Counted from the stretch's first letter, positions 1-7,343 are shown. The stretch is 8,867 bases of DNA from Campylobacterota bacterium (GCA_013153345.1 JAADEQ010000031.1:1-8867); one strand, 5' to 3'. Notes: a model not told the origin generated them from the letters alone. Numbers and translations: made by a program.

Positions 1-249
1 AGATATATTCACCAGCGCCTTTTAAACTCTAATCAGTTTGAGATTGCAAATCAGATTAAGAAGAAGAATATAGATTTTATCTATAAGGTTACTAAAGGTA
101 ACTTTAGAGAGTGTAGTAAGTTGATGTATACTACTTTTGAGATATATCAATATTATGAAAAGCATGACCCATCTCAGTTTAGTAGAGATAAGTTCTCTCA
201 GAAATTTTTGGAGATGGCTGCAATTGCAATAGGAGCGATAGATGTATGA
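1..249 (+). CDS. ctsP: C-terminal fragment of a CtsP/ExeA-like AAA ATPase of the transformation system
   Basis: An open frame enters from the left edge and ends at TGA 247-249, giving 82 residues of a protein whose start lies outside the window. The fragment is helical and contains 'VTKGNFRECSKLMYTTFEI', which resembles the C-terminal lid of ExeA/MshM-type AAA ATPases ('TKGNFR...' followed by a helix and an acidic/basic tail). The Walker motifs would lie upstream and cannot be checked. The stop overlaps the next gene's ATG by 8 bases, and that gene's AGGAG ribosome site lies inside this frame, so the two are translationally linked. In Campylobacter jejuni the gene before ctsX is ctsP, a nucleotide-binding protein needed for natural transformation. 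The name here rests on that gene order plus the weak family resemblance. Another AAA ATPase of a secretion or pilus locus is the main alternative. Confidence 0.62.
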   Translation, partial: RYIHQRLLNSNQFEIANQIKKKNIDFIYKVTKGNFRECSKLMYTTFEIYQYYEKHDPSQFSRDKFSQKFLEMAAIAIGAIDV

Positions 250-1039
250 TATTCCCGAACTTGAGAAAAAGTGGAGAAAATATAAACGAAAGCAATTAAA
301 AAAGCCAATTTTATTTACTCTATTTTTGCTACTTCTTGGAGTCTCTGCCTATACCACCTATCTTACCTATTTTAACTCTACTAAGATAAATAATAAAGTT
401 GCGTTAAATAATAAAGATGCTCCCCCTAAGAGAGAGCCTTTAAAGCAGCAAGAGAGTAAAGAGGTGGTTGTTGTCTCTAAACCTCAGCCAAAAGAGGAGC
501 AAGCAATTATTATTGAAAAGACTCCAATTATAGTAGAGAGTCCAACTCCTTCTCCTAAACCTATTAAAAAGCCTCAAGAGCCAGTAATTGATTTAGCAAA
601 TGCAACTATTTTTGAACCCAAAGTGCAAGAGGAAGAGATTAGAGTAATAGGCTTTGATGATAAAGAGAAGAGAGAGATTACTAAAAAGTATGAAGATATC
701 TTAATTCCAAAGCAGAGCACTAAAGAGATTAAAGAAAAAGAGATGATAAAAGAGATTGAGGAGAGATTTAAAGCTACTCAAGACCCAAAAGATTCATTAT
801 GGCTTGCAAAATATTATTATAAGAAGGGAGATTACGCAAAAGCGGAGCTTTGGGCAATTAATACTAATAATATTGATGGAGAGATTGAGGAGAGTTGGCT
901 TATTTTTGCTAAGGCAAGAGCTAAACAGGGCCATAGAGTCGATGCAATTAAAGTTCTACAATCTTATTATGAGGAGACAAATTCAGCAAAAGCAAAGGAG
1001 CTTTTAGATAAGCTACGAAGAGGAAAACCTTTTAAATAA
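242..1039 (+). CDS. ctsX: CtsX-like bitopic inner-membrane protein of the transformation system, TPR-like tail
   Basis: A 265-residue protein. Residues 1-21 are highly basic (KKWRKYKRKQLKK), and one hydrophobic segment follows at about 22-44, giving an N-in topology with most of the protein in the periplasm. Residues about 61-114 form a Pro/Lys/Glu-rich linker with many PxP-type steps, fit to cross a periplasmic gap. Residues about 140-178 are charged and probably helical. Residues about 181-260 look like two or three TPR/Sel1-type helical hairpins ('LAKYYYKKGDYAKAELWA'). The ATG is preceded by AGGAG at 231-235, six bases away, which supports this start. It lies between a ctsP-like frame (8-base overlap) and ctsE, exactly where C. 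jejuni ctsX lies, so a role as a membrane scaffold for the DNA-uptake motor is inferred. No enzymatic motif is visible. Similar proteins are sometimes labelled CDC27/TPR proteins. Confidence 0.72.
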   Translation: MYDIPELEKKWRKYKRKQLKKPILFTLFLLLLGVSAYTTYLTYFNSTKINNKVALNNKDAPPKREPLKQQESKEVVVVSKPQPKEEQAIIIEKTPIIVESPTPSPKPIKKPQEPVIDLANATIFEPKVQEEEIRVIGFDDKEKREITKKYEDILIPKQSTKEIKEKEMIKEIEERFKATQDPKDSLWLAKYYYKKGDYAKAELWAINTNNIDGEIEESWLIFAKARAKQGHRVDAIKVLQSYYEETNSAKAKELLDKLRRGKPFK

Positions 1040-1048
1040 GTTCGTAGA

Positions 1049-2794
1049 ATGAAGGCATTGATAAAAGAGCTGATTAAAAATGGATTAATAGATAAAGATA
1101 AATTTTTAGAGTTTGCATCAAAAAATAGAGATAAACTATATTTAGGTGCGTTAGTAGAGAATAATCTAATTAAAAAAGATGACCTATATGAGTATTTAAG
1201 TATTAAGCTTCGCAAAGGGGAGCTTAGCTTTCAAGAGATTGAGGATTTAAAAAATGAGGATATAGAGGTTGTTGAGCTTCTTCAATATTTTGCCAAAAAG
1301 TATAATTTAGAATATATTGATTTAGATAAAAAAGAGATTGATGCCTCCTTGCTTAGTAAAATTTCTACCTATGTATTATTAAAAAATGAAGCCTTAGTTA
1401 TAGAAGAGGATGATTTAAGTGTTTTAGTGGTAATGAGTGACCCCTTTAATATGGCTGCTCAAGATGCAATTGCAAGATATTTCCCCAATAAAATTTTAAA
1501 GGTTGGAATCTCTCTTAGCTCCTTAATTAAGGAGAAGCTTTTACAAATTGAGACATATGACTCTTTAAGAAAGTATGTAGCTGAGATTAAAGAGGATTTA
1601 AAAAGAACTGAGAATATTGAAGAGAAAAATGATTCACCAGCAGTATTAAAATTAATTGATTTAATTTTGAAAAGCTCAATTGTTGGAAGGGCAAGTGATA
1701 TCCATATTGAGGTTACTGAGAAAAATACCATTGTTAGAGATAGAGTTGATGGGATGTTGCAACAGAAATTTATATTTGATAAAGAGGTCTTTGGCCCTCT
1801 TGCTTCAAGAATAAAGCTTTTATCAAATTTAGATATTGCGGAGAAAAGAAAACCTCAAGATGGAAGGTTTAGTGCAACAATTGCTGGAAAGGAGTATGAT
1901 TTTAGGGTATCAACTCTTCCAACCTTAATTGGGGAATCAATTGTTTTAAGGATTTTGGATAAATCTAAGACTCTAATTACCCTTGAAGATATGGGTATGA
2001 ATGAGATAAATTATAATAAGTTTAAAAAGGCTATTAATACTCCATATGGAATTGTATTAGTAACTGGACCAACAGGAAGTGGTAAGACTACAACTTTGTA
2101 TGCTTCATTAAATGCTATAAAGAGCGTTAAAGATAAGATAATTACGGTTGAAGACCCAGTTGAGTATCAAATGAGTGGGATTCAGCAGGTGCAAGTTAAT
2201 AATGCAGCTGGTCTTACCTTTGCTGCTGCTTTAAGAGCAATTCTTAGACAAGACCCAGATAAGATTATGATTGGGGAGATTAGAGATACAGAGACTTTAA
2301 GAATTGCTGTTCAAGCAGCAATGACAGGGCACTTGGTTCTTTCAACACTTCATACCAATGATGCAATCTCAGCAGTATTTAGAATGGTTGATATGGGGAT
2401 TGAGAGCTATTTGGTAAGTGGGTCACTAATTGCTATTCAAGCTCAAAGATTAGTTAGAAAGATATGCCCTTATTGTAAGACTCAAACTCAAATTAGTGGT
2501 TCTGTTTTTCAAGAGATTAAAGATTTTCTTCCAGCAGATAAAAAGCCAATATTTTATAAAGGGGCTGGGTGTAGACATTGCAATAATAGTGGATATGCAG
2601 GAAGGGAGATGATTTCAGAAGTTTTGAGTGTAAGTAATGAGATTTCTAGAATGATTGCTAATGAGGCAACTCAAGAGCAGATTCAAGAGCAGGCTAATAA
2701 AGAGGGGTTTGTCTCTATGTTTCAAGATGGAATCTTAAAAGCACTTGAAGGAAGAACAACAATTGATGAAATCTTTAGAGTAGCAAGGTTGTAA
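1049..2794 (+). CDS. ctsE: GspE/PilB-family secretion ATPase (CtsE) of the DNA-uptake machine
   Basis: A complete 581-residue GspE/PilB-type ATPase, normal in length for the family. It should hydrolyse ATP at the cytoplasmic face to drive assembly of a type II secretion or type IV pilus-like fibre; in Campylobacter the orthologue is required for natural transformation. Visible parts are an N-terminal helical/MshEN-like region (about 1-165), an N2 domain (about 195-305, 'ASDIHIE' at 215-221), Walker A GPTGSGKT at 340-347, Asp box VEDPVEY at 367-373, Walker B region IMIGEIRD at 406-413 with Glu410, and His box 'HLVLSTLHTND' at 428-438. The tetracysteine zinc site typical of GspE/PilB is complete: CPYC (473/476) and CRHC (508/511). 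PilT-type retraction ATPases lack this cysteine insert, so this is an assembly motor. It starts 9 bases after ctsX. No strong Shine-Dalgarno sequence precedes the ATG, so translation probably depends on coupling to ctsX. Confidence 0.93.
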   Translation: MKALIKELIKNGLIDKDKFLEFASKNRDKLYLGALVENNLIKKDDLYEYLSIKLRKGELSFQEIEDLKNEDIEVVELLQYFAKKYNLEYIDLDKKEIDASLLSKISTYVLLKNEALVIEEDDLSVLVVMSDPFNMAAQDAIARYFPNKILKVGISLSSLIKEKLLQIETYDSLRKYVAEIKEDLKRTENIEEKNDSPAVLKLIDLILKSSIVGRASDIHIEVTEKNTIVRDRVDGMLQQKFIFDKEVFGPLASRIKLLSNLDIAEKRKPQDGRFSATIAGKEYDFRVSTLPTLIGESIVLRILDKSKTLITLEDMGMNEINYNKFKKAINTPYGIVLVTGPTGSGKTTTLYASLNAIKSVKDKIITVEDPVEYQMSGIQQVQVNNAAGLTFAAALRAILRQDPDKIMIGEIRDTETLRIAVQAAMTGHLVLSTLHTNDAISAVFRMVDMGIESYLVSGSLIAIQAQRLVRKICPYCKTQTQISGSVFQEIKDFLPADKKPIFYKGAGCRHCNNSGYAGREMISEVLSVSNEISRMIANEATQEQIQEQANKEGFVSMFQDGILKALEGRTTIDEIFRVARL

Positions 2795-2795
2795 G

Positions 2796-4043
2796 ATGTA
2801 TTTTTTGGTTGAGTATATATATAGAGGTAGAAAAGATAATATGGTTGTAAAGGCTAAAAATAGATTTGAGGCCTCAGCAGTTGCCAAAAGAAATAATAAA
2901 GATATTGTAGTAATTAATATTGAAGAGACTGCTGCTCCTTTATCAGAGGTATTTGAGAATTTAAAAAAAGAGTTTATTAAGAAGTTTAATAAAAAGCTAA
3001 ATATAGAAGAGAAAATCTCAATTATTAGACAAATTGCAGTAATGACTGATGCTGGAATTCCAATTAATGATGTTTTAGAGGATATTGTAAAAAATAGTAG
3101 TAATCCAGCAGTAAAGGAGATTTTTGGAGCAGTAGTAAATGATATTAATGCTGGAAAGAGTATGTCTCAAGCTCTAGAGCCTCATAAAGAGGCGATGGGG
3201 CATATTGTTATGGCAATGACAAAGCTTGGAGAGACAACAGGAAATTTCCCAGAAGCTTACCATCAATTAGCCAATATTTTAGAGAGTATTAGAGATAATA
3301 GAAATAAGTTTATGAAGGCAATTAGATACCCAATAACCGTTATCTCTGCTTTAGTAATTGCCTTTGTGGTTGTTATTATTGTGGTTGTGCCAAAGTTTAA
3401 AGATATCTTTAAGGAGCTTGGAGCAGATTTACCATTAGCAACTAAATTTCTTTTGGCTGTTGAGAGTTTTTTTAGAAACTATGGGGTCTTTATTGTGCTA
3501 TTTTTAGTTGGCTTGGTCTTTGTAGTTAGATATCTATATAAAAATAATGAAGCCTTTAGATATCAAGTTGATAAGATTTTAGCCAATCCAAAATTTTATC
3601 TAATAGGGGATATTGTATATTTATCAAATATGTATAGTTATACACTTGTATTTGGAGCTTTGGTTAAGGCTGGAATTCCAGTATCTGAGGCTCTTAATAC
3701 TGCAATTGGGGTTGTTGAGAATAGATATATTAGAAAAGAGCTTGAGAGTATTAATATTAATATTGGAAGAGGGATGAGTCTTTCAGAGGCTTTTGAGCAA
3801 ACGGGTCTATTTGAGAATATGTTGTTGCAAATGATTAGAGCAGGGGAGAGTAGTGGACAGCTTGATAGGATGTTAGAAAAGGTTAGAGATTATTATAATA
3901 TGAGATTCCAAAACCTAGTTGATAATCTTTCAGCTTATATTGAGCCAATAATGATTGCTCTAATTGCAGGATTGGTATTGTTGTTAGCACTTGGAATATT
4001 TATGCCAATGTGGGATTTAGGAAAGGCTGCTCAAGGAGGATAA
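2796..4043 (+). CDS. ctsF: GspF/PilC-family inner-membrane platform protein (CtsF)
   Basis: A complete 415-residue GspF/PilC-type polytopic protein, the inner-membrane platform on which the GspE-type ATPase acts. After an N-terminal cytoplasmic region (1-70) come two repeats of the T2SSF domain, at about 75-200 and 278-402. Each repeat starts with the family pattern of a helix plus 'AGIP' ('TDAGIPINDVLEDI' at 84-97 and 'VKAGIPVSEAL' at 290-300) and includes a 'GE(T/S)(T/S)G' turn (145-149 and 350-354). Hydrophobic segments lie at about 178-199, 229-247 and 382-403, the usual three. The start codon is one base after the ctsE stop, so the two proteins are almost certainly coupled in translation, as expected for partners. 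The operon ends here: the stop codon lies in the loop of a terminator-like hairpin. No pilin-like gene follows, so the pseudopilins must be encoded elsewhere. Confidence 0.92.
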   Translation: MYFLVEYIYRGRKDNMVVKAKNRFEASAVAKRNNKDIVVINIEETAAPLSEVFENLKKEFIKKFNKKLNIEEKISIIRQIAVMTDAGIPINDVLEDIVKNSSNPAVKEIFGAVVNDINAGKSMSQALEPHKEAMGHIVMAMTKLGETTGNFPEAYHQLANILESIRDNRNKFMKAIRYPITVISALVIAFVVVIIVVVPKFKDIFKELGADLPLATKFLLAVESFFRNYGVFIVLFLVGLVFVVRYLYKNNEAFRYQVDKILANPKFYLIGDIVYLSNMYSYTLVFGALVKAGIPVSEALNTAIGVVENRYIRKELESININIGRGMSLSEAFEQTGLFENMLLQMIRAGESSGQLDRMLEKVRDYYNMRFQNLVDNLSAYIEPIMIALIAGLVLLLALGIFMPMWDLGKAAQGG

Positions 4044-4064
4044 AGAGCCTCCTTTTAAGAGCAG
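4027..4064. terminator. Hairpin between convergent ctsF and hisD, possible bidirectional terminator
   Basis: CTGCTC-AAGGAGG (4027-4039) pairs with CCTCCTT (4048-4054) and, after a four-base TTAA bulge, with GAGCAG (4059-4064). That gives 13 perfect pairs around an eight-base loop. The inner stem is followed on the plus strand by only a short T run (4053-4056), and there is no good T tract on the minus strand. The element therefore fits a two-way terminator or a 3'-end stabilising stem, but is not a textbook terminator in either direction. It overlaps the last codons of ctsF, and the TAA (4041-4043) lies in the loop. The position between two convergent operons is the main support. Confidence 0.55.
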
Positions 4065-4076
4065 ATTTATCTCTTA

Positions 4077-5366
4077 CTATTTTAGTCTTATTAAAACACT
4101 ATCTCGATGAGCTGTTAACCCTTCAAGCTCTGCTATTAGGGCACACTCTTTTCCTATCTCTTCAATTCCCTTTTTACTCATTGCAATAATTGAGCTCTTT
4201 TTTAAGAAGTGTTCAACACTTAATGGAGAGTAAAATTTTGCTGTTCCTCCAGTTGGTAGAGTATGGTTTGGTCCAGCAATATAGTCTCCAATTGGCTCAG
4301 GTGTATACTCTCCTAAAAAGATTGCTCCAGCATGTTTAATCTTATCAAGTAGCTCAAATGGCTCTTTGGTAATAATCTCTAGATGTTCAGGTGCAATCTC
4401 ATTCATCAAATCAACTGCCTCTTGGATATTTGTAGTAATAATAATAGCGCCTCGTTGATTGATAGATTTTGATGCAATCTCTTTCCTATCGAGCTTCTCT
4501 AAAAACTCTTTGACTTTTTTCTCCACTTCATTAGCAAGTTTAGCAGAAGGAGTAATTAATATGGAGCTTGCCATCTCATCATGCTCTGCTTGAGATAGAA
4601 GGTCAATTGCAATAAAATCTGCTCTTGCACTCTCATCTGCAATAACTCCAATTTCGCTTGGTCCAGCTATCATATCTATATTTACATCTCCATAGACTAG
4701 CTTTTTTGCTGTCGCTACAAATATATTTCCCGGCCCTGTTATTACATCAACTTTTGGAATAGTTTGGGTTCCATAAGCCATTGCTGCTATAGCACTTGCT
4801 CCTCCAACTTTATATACCTTTTTTAATCCACAAAGGTGGCAAGCAGCTAGCAAAAGCTCATTTAGCTCATTATTAGGAGCTGGCGTGCAAACAATAATCT
4901 CTTTTACTCCAGCTACAATTGCTGGAATGGCATTCATTAATAAAGAGCTTGGATAGGCTGCTTTACCTCCTGGAATATAAAGGCCAGCTCTATCAACTGG
5001 TGTTACCTTCTGACCCAATATATTTCCATTTTCCTCTTTGTAGCTCCAGCTTTTTGGCATCAGCTTTTGGTGATAGGCTTTTATTCTCTCAAATGCTAGT
5101 TTTAGAGCCTCTTTTACCTCTTTATCTAAATTATCATAGGCTCTTTTCATCTCTTCAGGAGCTACTTCTAAATCCTTATCACTAACTGGCTGCCACCCAT
5201 CAAATTTTGCAATTTGAGCTTTAAGAGCGCTATTTTTACTCTCTTTTATCTCTTTAATAATCTCTTCTACAACTTTACTTACCTCTTCAATATCCATCTT
5301 TCCACGCTCTAAAATCTCTTTAAACTCATCTTTAAAGTTGCTATTTGCGCTGTTTAATATCTTCAT
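4077..5366 (-). CDS. hisD: Histidinol dehydrogenase
   Basis: A complete 429-residue histidinol dehydrogenase (EC 1.1.1.23), which makes histidine from histidinol in two NAD-dependent oxidation steps, the last part of histidine synthesis in the cytoplasm. Family marks are visible throughout: 'RAGLYIPGGKAAYPSS' (126-141), the NAD-loop region 'VDVITGPGNIFVATAKK' (206-222), 'AGPSEI' (234-239), 'LLSQAEHD' (256-263), the catalytic pair Glu327-His328 in 'APEHLE', and 'DYIAGPNHTLPTGG' (361-374). The zinc ligands known for the E. coli enzyme match Gln259, His262, Asp361 and His420. Length is normal and no key residue is missing. The ATG overlaps the upstream PLP-enzyme gene by four bases (ATGA), so it is translated as the last gene of the minus-strand operon. 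No other his gene lies in the window; scattered his genes are common in this phylum. Confidence 0.96.
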   Translation of the reverse strand: MKILNSANSNFKDEFKEILERGKMDIEEVSKVVEEIIKEIKESKNSALKAQIAKFDGWQPVSDKDLEVAPEEMKRAYDNLDKEVKEALKLAFERIKAYHQKLMPKSWSYKEENGNILGQKVTPVDRAGLYIPGGKAAYPSSLLMNAIPAIVAGVKEIIVCTPAPNNELNELLLAACHLCGLKKVYKVGGASAIAAMAYGTQTIPKVDVITGPGNIFVATAKKLVYGDVNIDMIAGPSEIGVIADESARADFIAIDLLSQAEHDEMASSILITPSAKLANEVEKKVKEFLEKLDRKEIASKSINQRGAIIITTNIQEAVDLMNEIAPEHLEIITKEPFELLDKIKHAGAIFLGEYTPEPIGDYIAGPNHTLPTGGTAKFYSPLSVEHFLKKSSIIAMSKKGIEEIGKECALIAELEGLTAHRDSVLIRLK

Positions 5367-6232
5367 ATCTCTTCTCCAAATCTTTTTTTATATCGCTTTA
5401 ACATTGTCATATTTCCTAATAATCCCCCTTGGTGTATATAAAGAAGATTAGGAAATAGCTCTTTATGCTCTAATAGTGTAATCCACCCCTTTGGGTCATA
5501 TAGTAAATCAAACTCAACACCTATATGTTGTTGTAATTCTAACCAAATTTTATAAAACTCTTTATAGAGTCTCCCAAAGCGGTAGCGCTTTTTGCTCTCT
5601 AATATTATTGGAAATATATTAGGGTTAGATTCAAGTTTTAAAAACTGCTCTTTTAAATAGTTACTATCTCCAACACAAGCAGTTGTGTAGACTTGAGATT
5701 TATTATTTAGCTCCTTTAGCGCTTTTGATAAAAACAAAGCAGTAGTTCCAGTTCCTGATGGCAAAAATATTTGAAAACTCTTATTATTGGTTTGTTCAAT
5801 AATCTCTTTTGCTAGCTCTTTAATTCCAATAAATGCCTCTTTTGTAGCAATCCCTTCATTAATTAATATCTCATCTTTATCTATTTGAAGATTTTCATAT
5901 CCTTCAATTATCTTTGCTCCCTTTAAAAGAGTTAATTGATAATTTCCATCACTCTTCTCTTTTAAAGATGGAGGAATATGGTGAGCATAATATCTAAAGT
6001 TTATCCCTTTAGCTTTTGCAAATACTGCCAAAGAGTACATTGCATTTGATTGAATTGAACCATAACTTACAATAGTTTTAATATTAGAAGGGAGGTTATT
6101 GATATAATAAGAGATTTTTCTAGCCTTATTTCCACTAAAGTGAGGACTAATCAAGTCATCTCGCTTTAGTAGAAACTTTAGCCCCTTAAAGTTATGCTCC
6201 TCAATAGGAGTTGGAAGATTAAATATTAGCAT
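5363..6232 (-). CDS. Short fold-type II PLP enzyme, ACC deaminase/D-cysteine desulfhydrase-like
   Basis: A 289-residue protein of the COG2515 type, the family holding 1-aminocyclopropane-1-carboxylate deaminase and D-cysteine desulfhydrase. Visible marks are 'LKRDDL' (22-27), the PLP-lysine motif 'SGNKARK' with Lys36 as the likely Schiff-base residue, 'YGSIQSNAM' (57-65), the phosphate-binding loop 'LPSGTGTTALF' (158-168), 'YDPKGW' (245-250) and 'IHQGG' (266-270). It is 35-50 residues shorter than the characterised enzymes. The usual His after QSN is Ala here, and the 'DPVYTGK' motif has become 'DPKGW', so the substrate should not be assumed; D-cysteine or another small amino acid is only a guess. 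An in-frame TAG two codons before the ATG shows that the start cannot lie further upstream. It shares ATGA with hisD and follows fba by 30 bases, so it is co-transcribed with both. Confidence 0.8.
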   Translation of the reverse strand: MLIFNLPTPIEEHNFKGLKFLLKRDDLISPHFSGNKARKISYYINNLPSNIKTIVSYGSIQSNAMYSLAVFAKAKGINFRYYAHHIPPSLKEKSDGNYQLTLLKGAKIIEGYENLQIDKDEILINEGIATKEAFIGIKELAKEIIEQTNNKSFQIFLPSGTGTTALFLSKALKELNNKSQVYTTACVGDSNYLKEQFLKLESNPNIFPIILESKKRYRFGRLYKEFYKIWLELQQHIGVEFDLLYDPKGWITLLEHKELFPNLLYIHQGGLLGNMTMLKRYKKRFGEEI

Positions 6233-6243
6233 CTTCTATATTC

Positions 6244-6256
6244 CCTCCAAAGGAGG
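6244..6256 (-). promoter_or_regulatory. Small hairpin that would cover the Shine-Dalgarno sequence of the PLP-enzyme gene
   Basis: On the minus strand the 30-base gap between fba and the next gene contains CCTCC-TTT-GGAGG, a perfect five-pair GC-rich stem with a three-base loop and a possible extra U-G pair. The GGAGG arm (6244-6248) is the only strong Shine-Dalgarno sequence before the ATG at 6232, at 11 bases spacing, so the stem would hide it. The fba stop codon lies only six bases before the stem, so ribosomes finishing fba could open it. Translational coupling is an inference from layout. Confidence 0.45.
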
Positions 6257-6262
6257 AGAGAG

Positions 6263-7336
6263 TTAATATCTATTGATACAATTTAACTCTTCAAAAGCTC
6301 TAACGACTCTATCTCTCATAGACTCTTCACCAGCTCTTAGCCATTTTCTTGGGTCGTAATATTTCTTATTTGGTTTATCTTCACCCTCTGGGTTTCCAAT
6401 TTGGCTTTGGAGATAATCTTTATATTTTTGTGCATAATCTTTTACTCCACTCCAAAAAGCCCACTGGGTATCGGTATCAATATTCATCTTAACAACCCCA
6501 TAGCTAATTGCTTCACGAATCTCTTCTAAAGATGAGCCGCTCCCGCCATGAAATACAAAATTAACTGGTTTTGGTGGAGTATTAAACTTTTCTTCAATAT
6601 ATTTTTGAGAGTTATAAAGAATCTTTGGCTCAAGCTTTACATTTCCTGGCTTATATACTCCATGCACATTACCAAATGAGGCTGCTATTGTAAATCTTGG
6701 AGAGATTTTACTAAGCTCTTCATATGCATATGCTACCTCTTCTGGCTGAGTATATAAAGCTGAGTTATCAACTCCCGTATTATCTACTCCATCCTCTTCT
6801 CCACCAGTAATTCCAAGCTCTATCTCAAGAGTCATTCCAAGCTCATCAAGCTTTTTAAGATACTCTTTTGAGGTTTTTATATTCTCTTCAATTGGCTCTT
6901 CTGATAAATCAATCATATGAGAGCTAAATAGAGGATGACCATACTTTTTAAAGTGTTCAATGCTAGCTTCAATTAATCCATCAACCCAAGGAAGAAGCTT
7001 TCTTGCAGCATGGTCAGTATGAAGAATCACTGGAATACCATAAGCTTTAGCAACATTGTGGATATGAAGTGCTCCACTAATTGCTCCAAGAACATCAGCA
7101 TTTGGTGCTTTTAATCCTTTTCCTGCAAAGAAGCTAGCTCCGCCGTTACTAAATTGAATAATAACAGGAGAGTTAACCTTTGCAGCCGCCTCTAAAACTG
7201 CATTAGCCGAGTTTGTTCCAACAACATTTACTGCTGGAAGTGCAAACTCATTCTCTTTTGCAATTTCAAATATCTTTTGGAGATTATCTCCCCACACAAT
7301 CCCCGGCTCTACAAAGTCAGAAATCTTTTGACTCAC
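6263..7336 (-). CDS. fba: Class II (type A) fructose-1,6-bisphosphate aldolase
   Basis: A complete 357-residue zinc-dependent aldolase (EC 4.1.2.13), which interconverts fructose-1,6-bisphosphate with dihydroxyacetone phosphate and glyceraldehyde-3-phosphate. In this mostly autotrophic or amino-acid-using group it is likely to run in the gluconeogenic direction. It aligns almost end to end with E. coli FbaA as I recall that sequence. Active-site marks are 'LHTDHAARK' with catalytic Asp108 and zinc ligand His109, 'EIELGITGGEEDG' (171-183), 'NVHGVYKPGN' with zinc ligand His225, 'FHGGSGSS' with zinc ligand His263, and 'NIDTDTQ' (285-291). The long form with 'NKKYYDPRKWLRAG' (323-336) marks class IIA. 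The start is GTG at 7334-7336, preceded by AAGGG seven bases away, and this N-terminus lines up within one residue of the E. coli protein. It follows the small chaperone-like gene by 20 bases. Confidence 0.96.
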   Translation of the reverse strand: MSQKISDFVEPGIVWGDNLQKIFEIAKENEFALPAVNVVGTNSANAVLEAAAKVNSPVIIQFSNGGASFFAGKGLKAPNADVLGAISGALHIHNVAKAYGIPVILHTDHAARKLLPWVDGLIEASIEHFKKYGHPLFSSHMIDLSEEPIEENIKTSKEYLKKLDELGMTLEIELGITGGEEDGVDNTGVDNSALYTQPEEVAYAYEELSKISPRFTIAASFGNVHGVYKPGNVKLEPKILYNSQKYIEEKFNTPPKPVNFVFHGGSGSSLEEIREAISYGVVKMNIDTDTQWAFWSGVKDYAQKYKDYLQSQIGNPEGEDKPNKKYYDPRKWLRAGEESMRDRVVRAFEELNCINRY

Positions 7337-7343
7337 CTTCTAT

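Noticed and set aside
422..583. CtsX as a TonB protein
   Set aside because: The anchor plus Pro-rich spacer is TonB-like, but the C-terminus is TPR-like and lacks a TonB fold, no ExbB/ExbD genes are nearby, and the gene order fits cts.
756..1007. Second plus-strand frame overlapping ctsX
   Set aside because: It lies wholly inside the TPR-like part of ctsX in another frame, with no ribosome site and a low-complexity translation.
967..1215. Minus-strand open frame of about 82 codons across the ctsX/ctsE junction
   Set aside because: It is antisense to two well-supported genes, shows no family motif and has no good ribosome site; it is explained by AT-rich codon use on the other strand.
1459..1731. 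Minus-strand open frame of about 90 codons inside ctsE
   Set aside because: It lies fully antisense to the conserved ATPase N-terminal/N2 region and has no recognisable product.
4919..5185. Plus-strand open frame of about 88 codons inside hisD
   Set aside because: It is antisense to conserved hisD motifs (positions 126-150 of the enzyme), and its Leu/Ser-rich translation is typical of a shadow frame.
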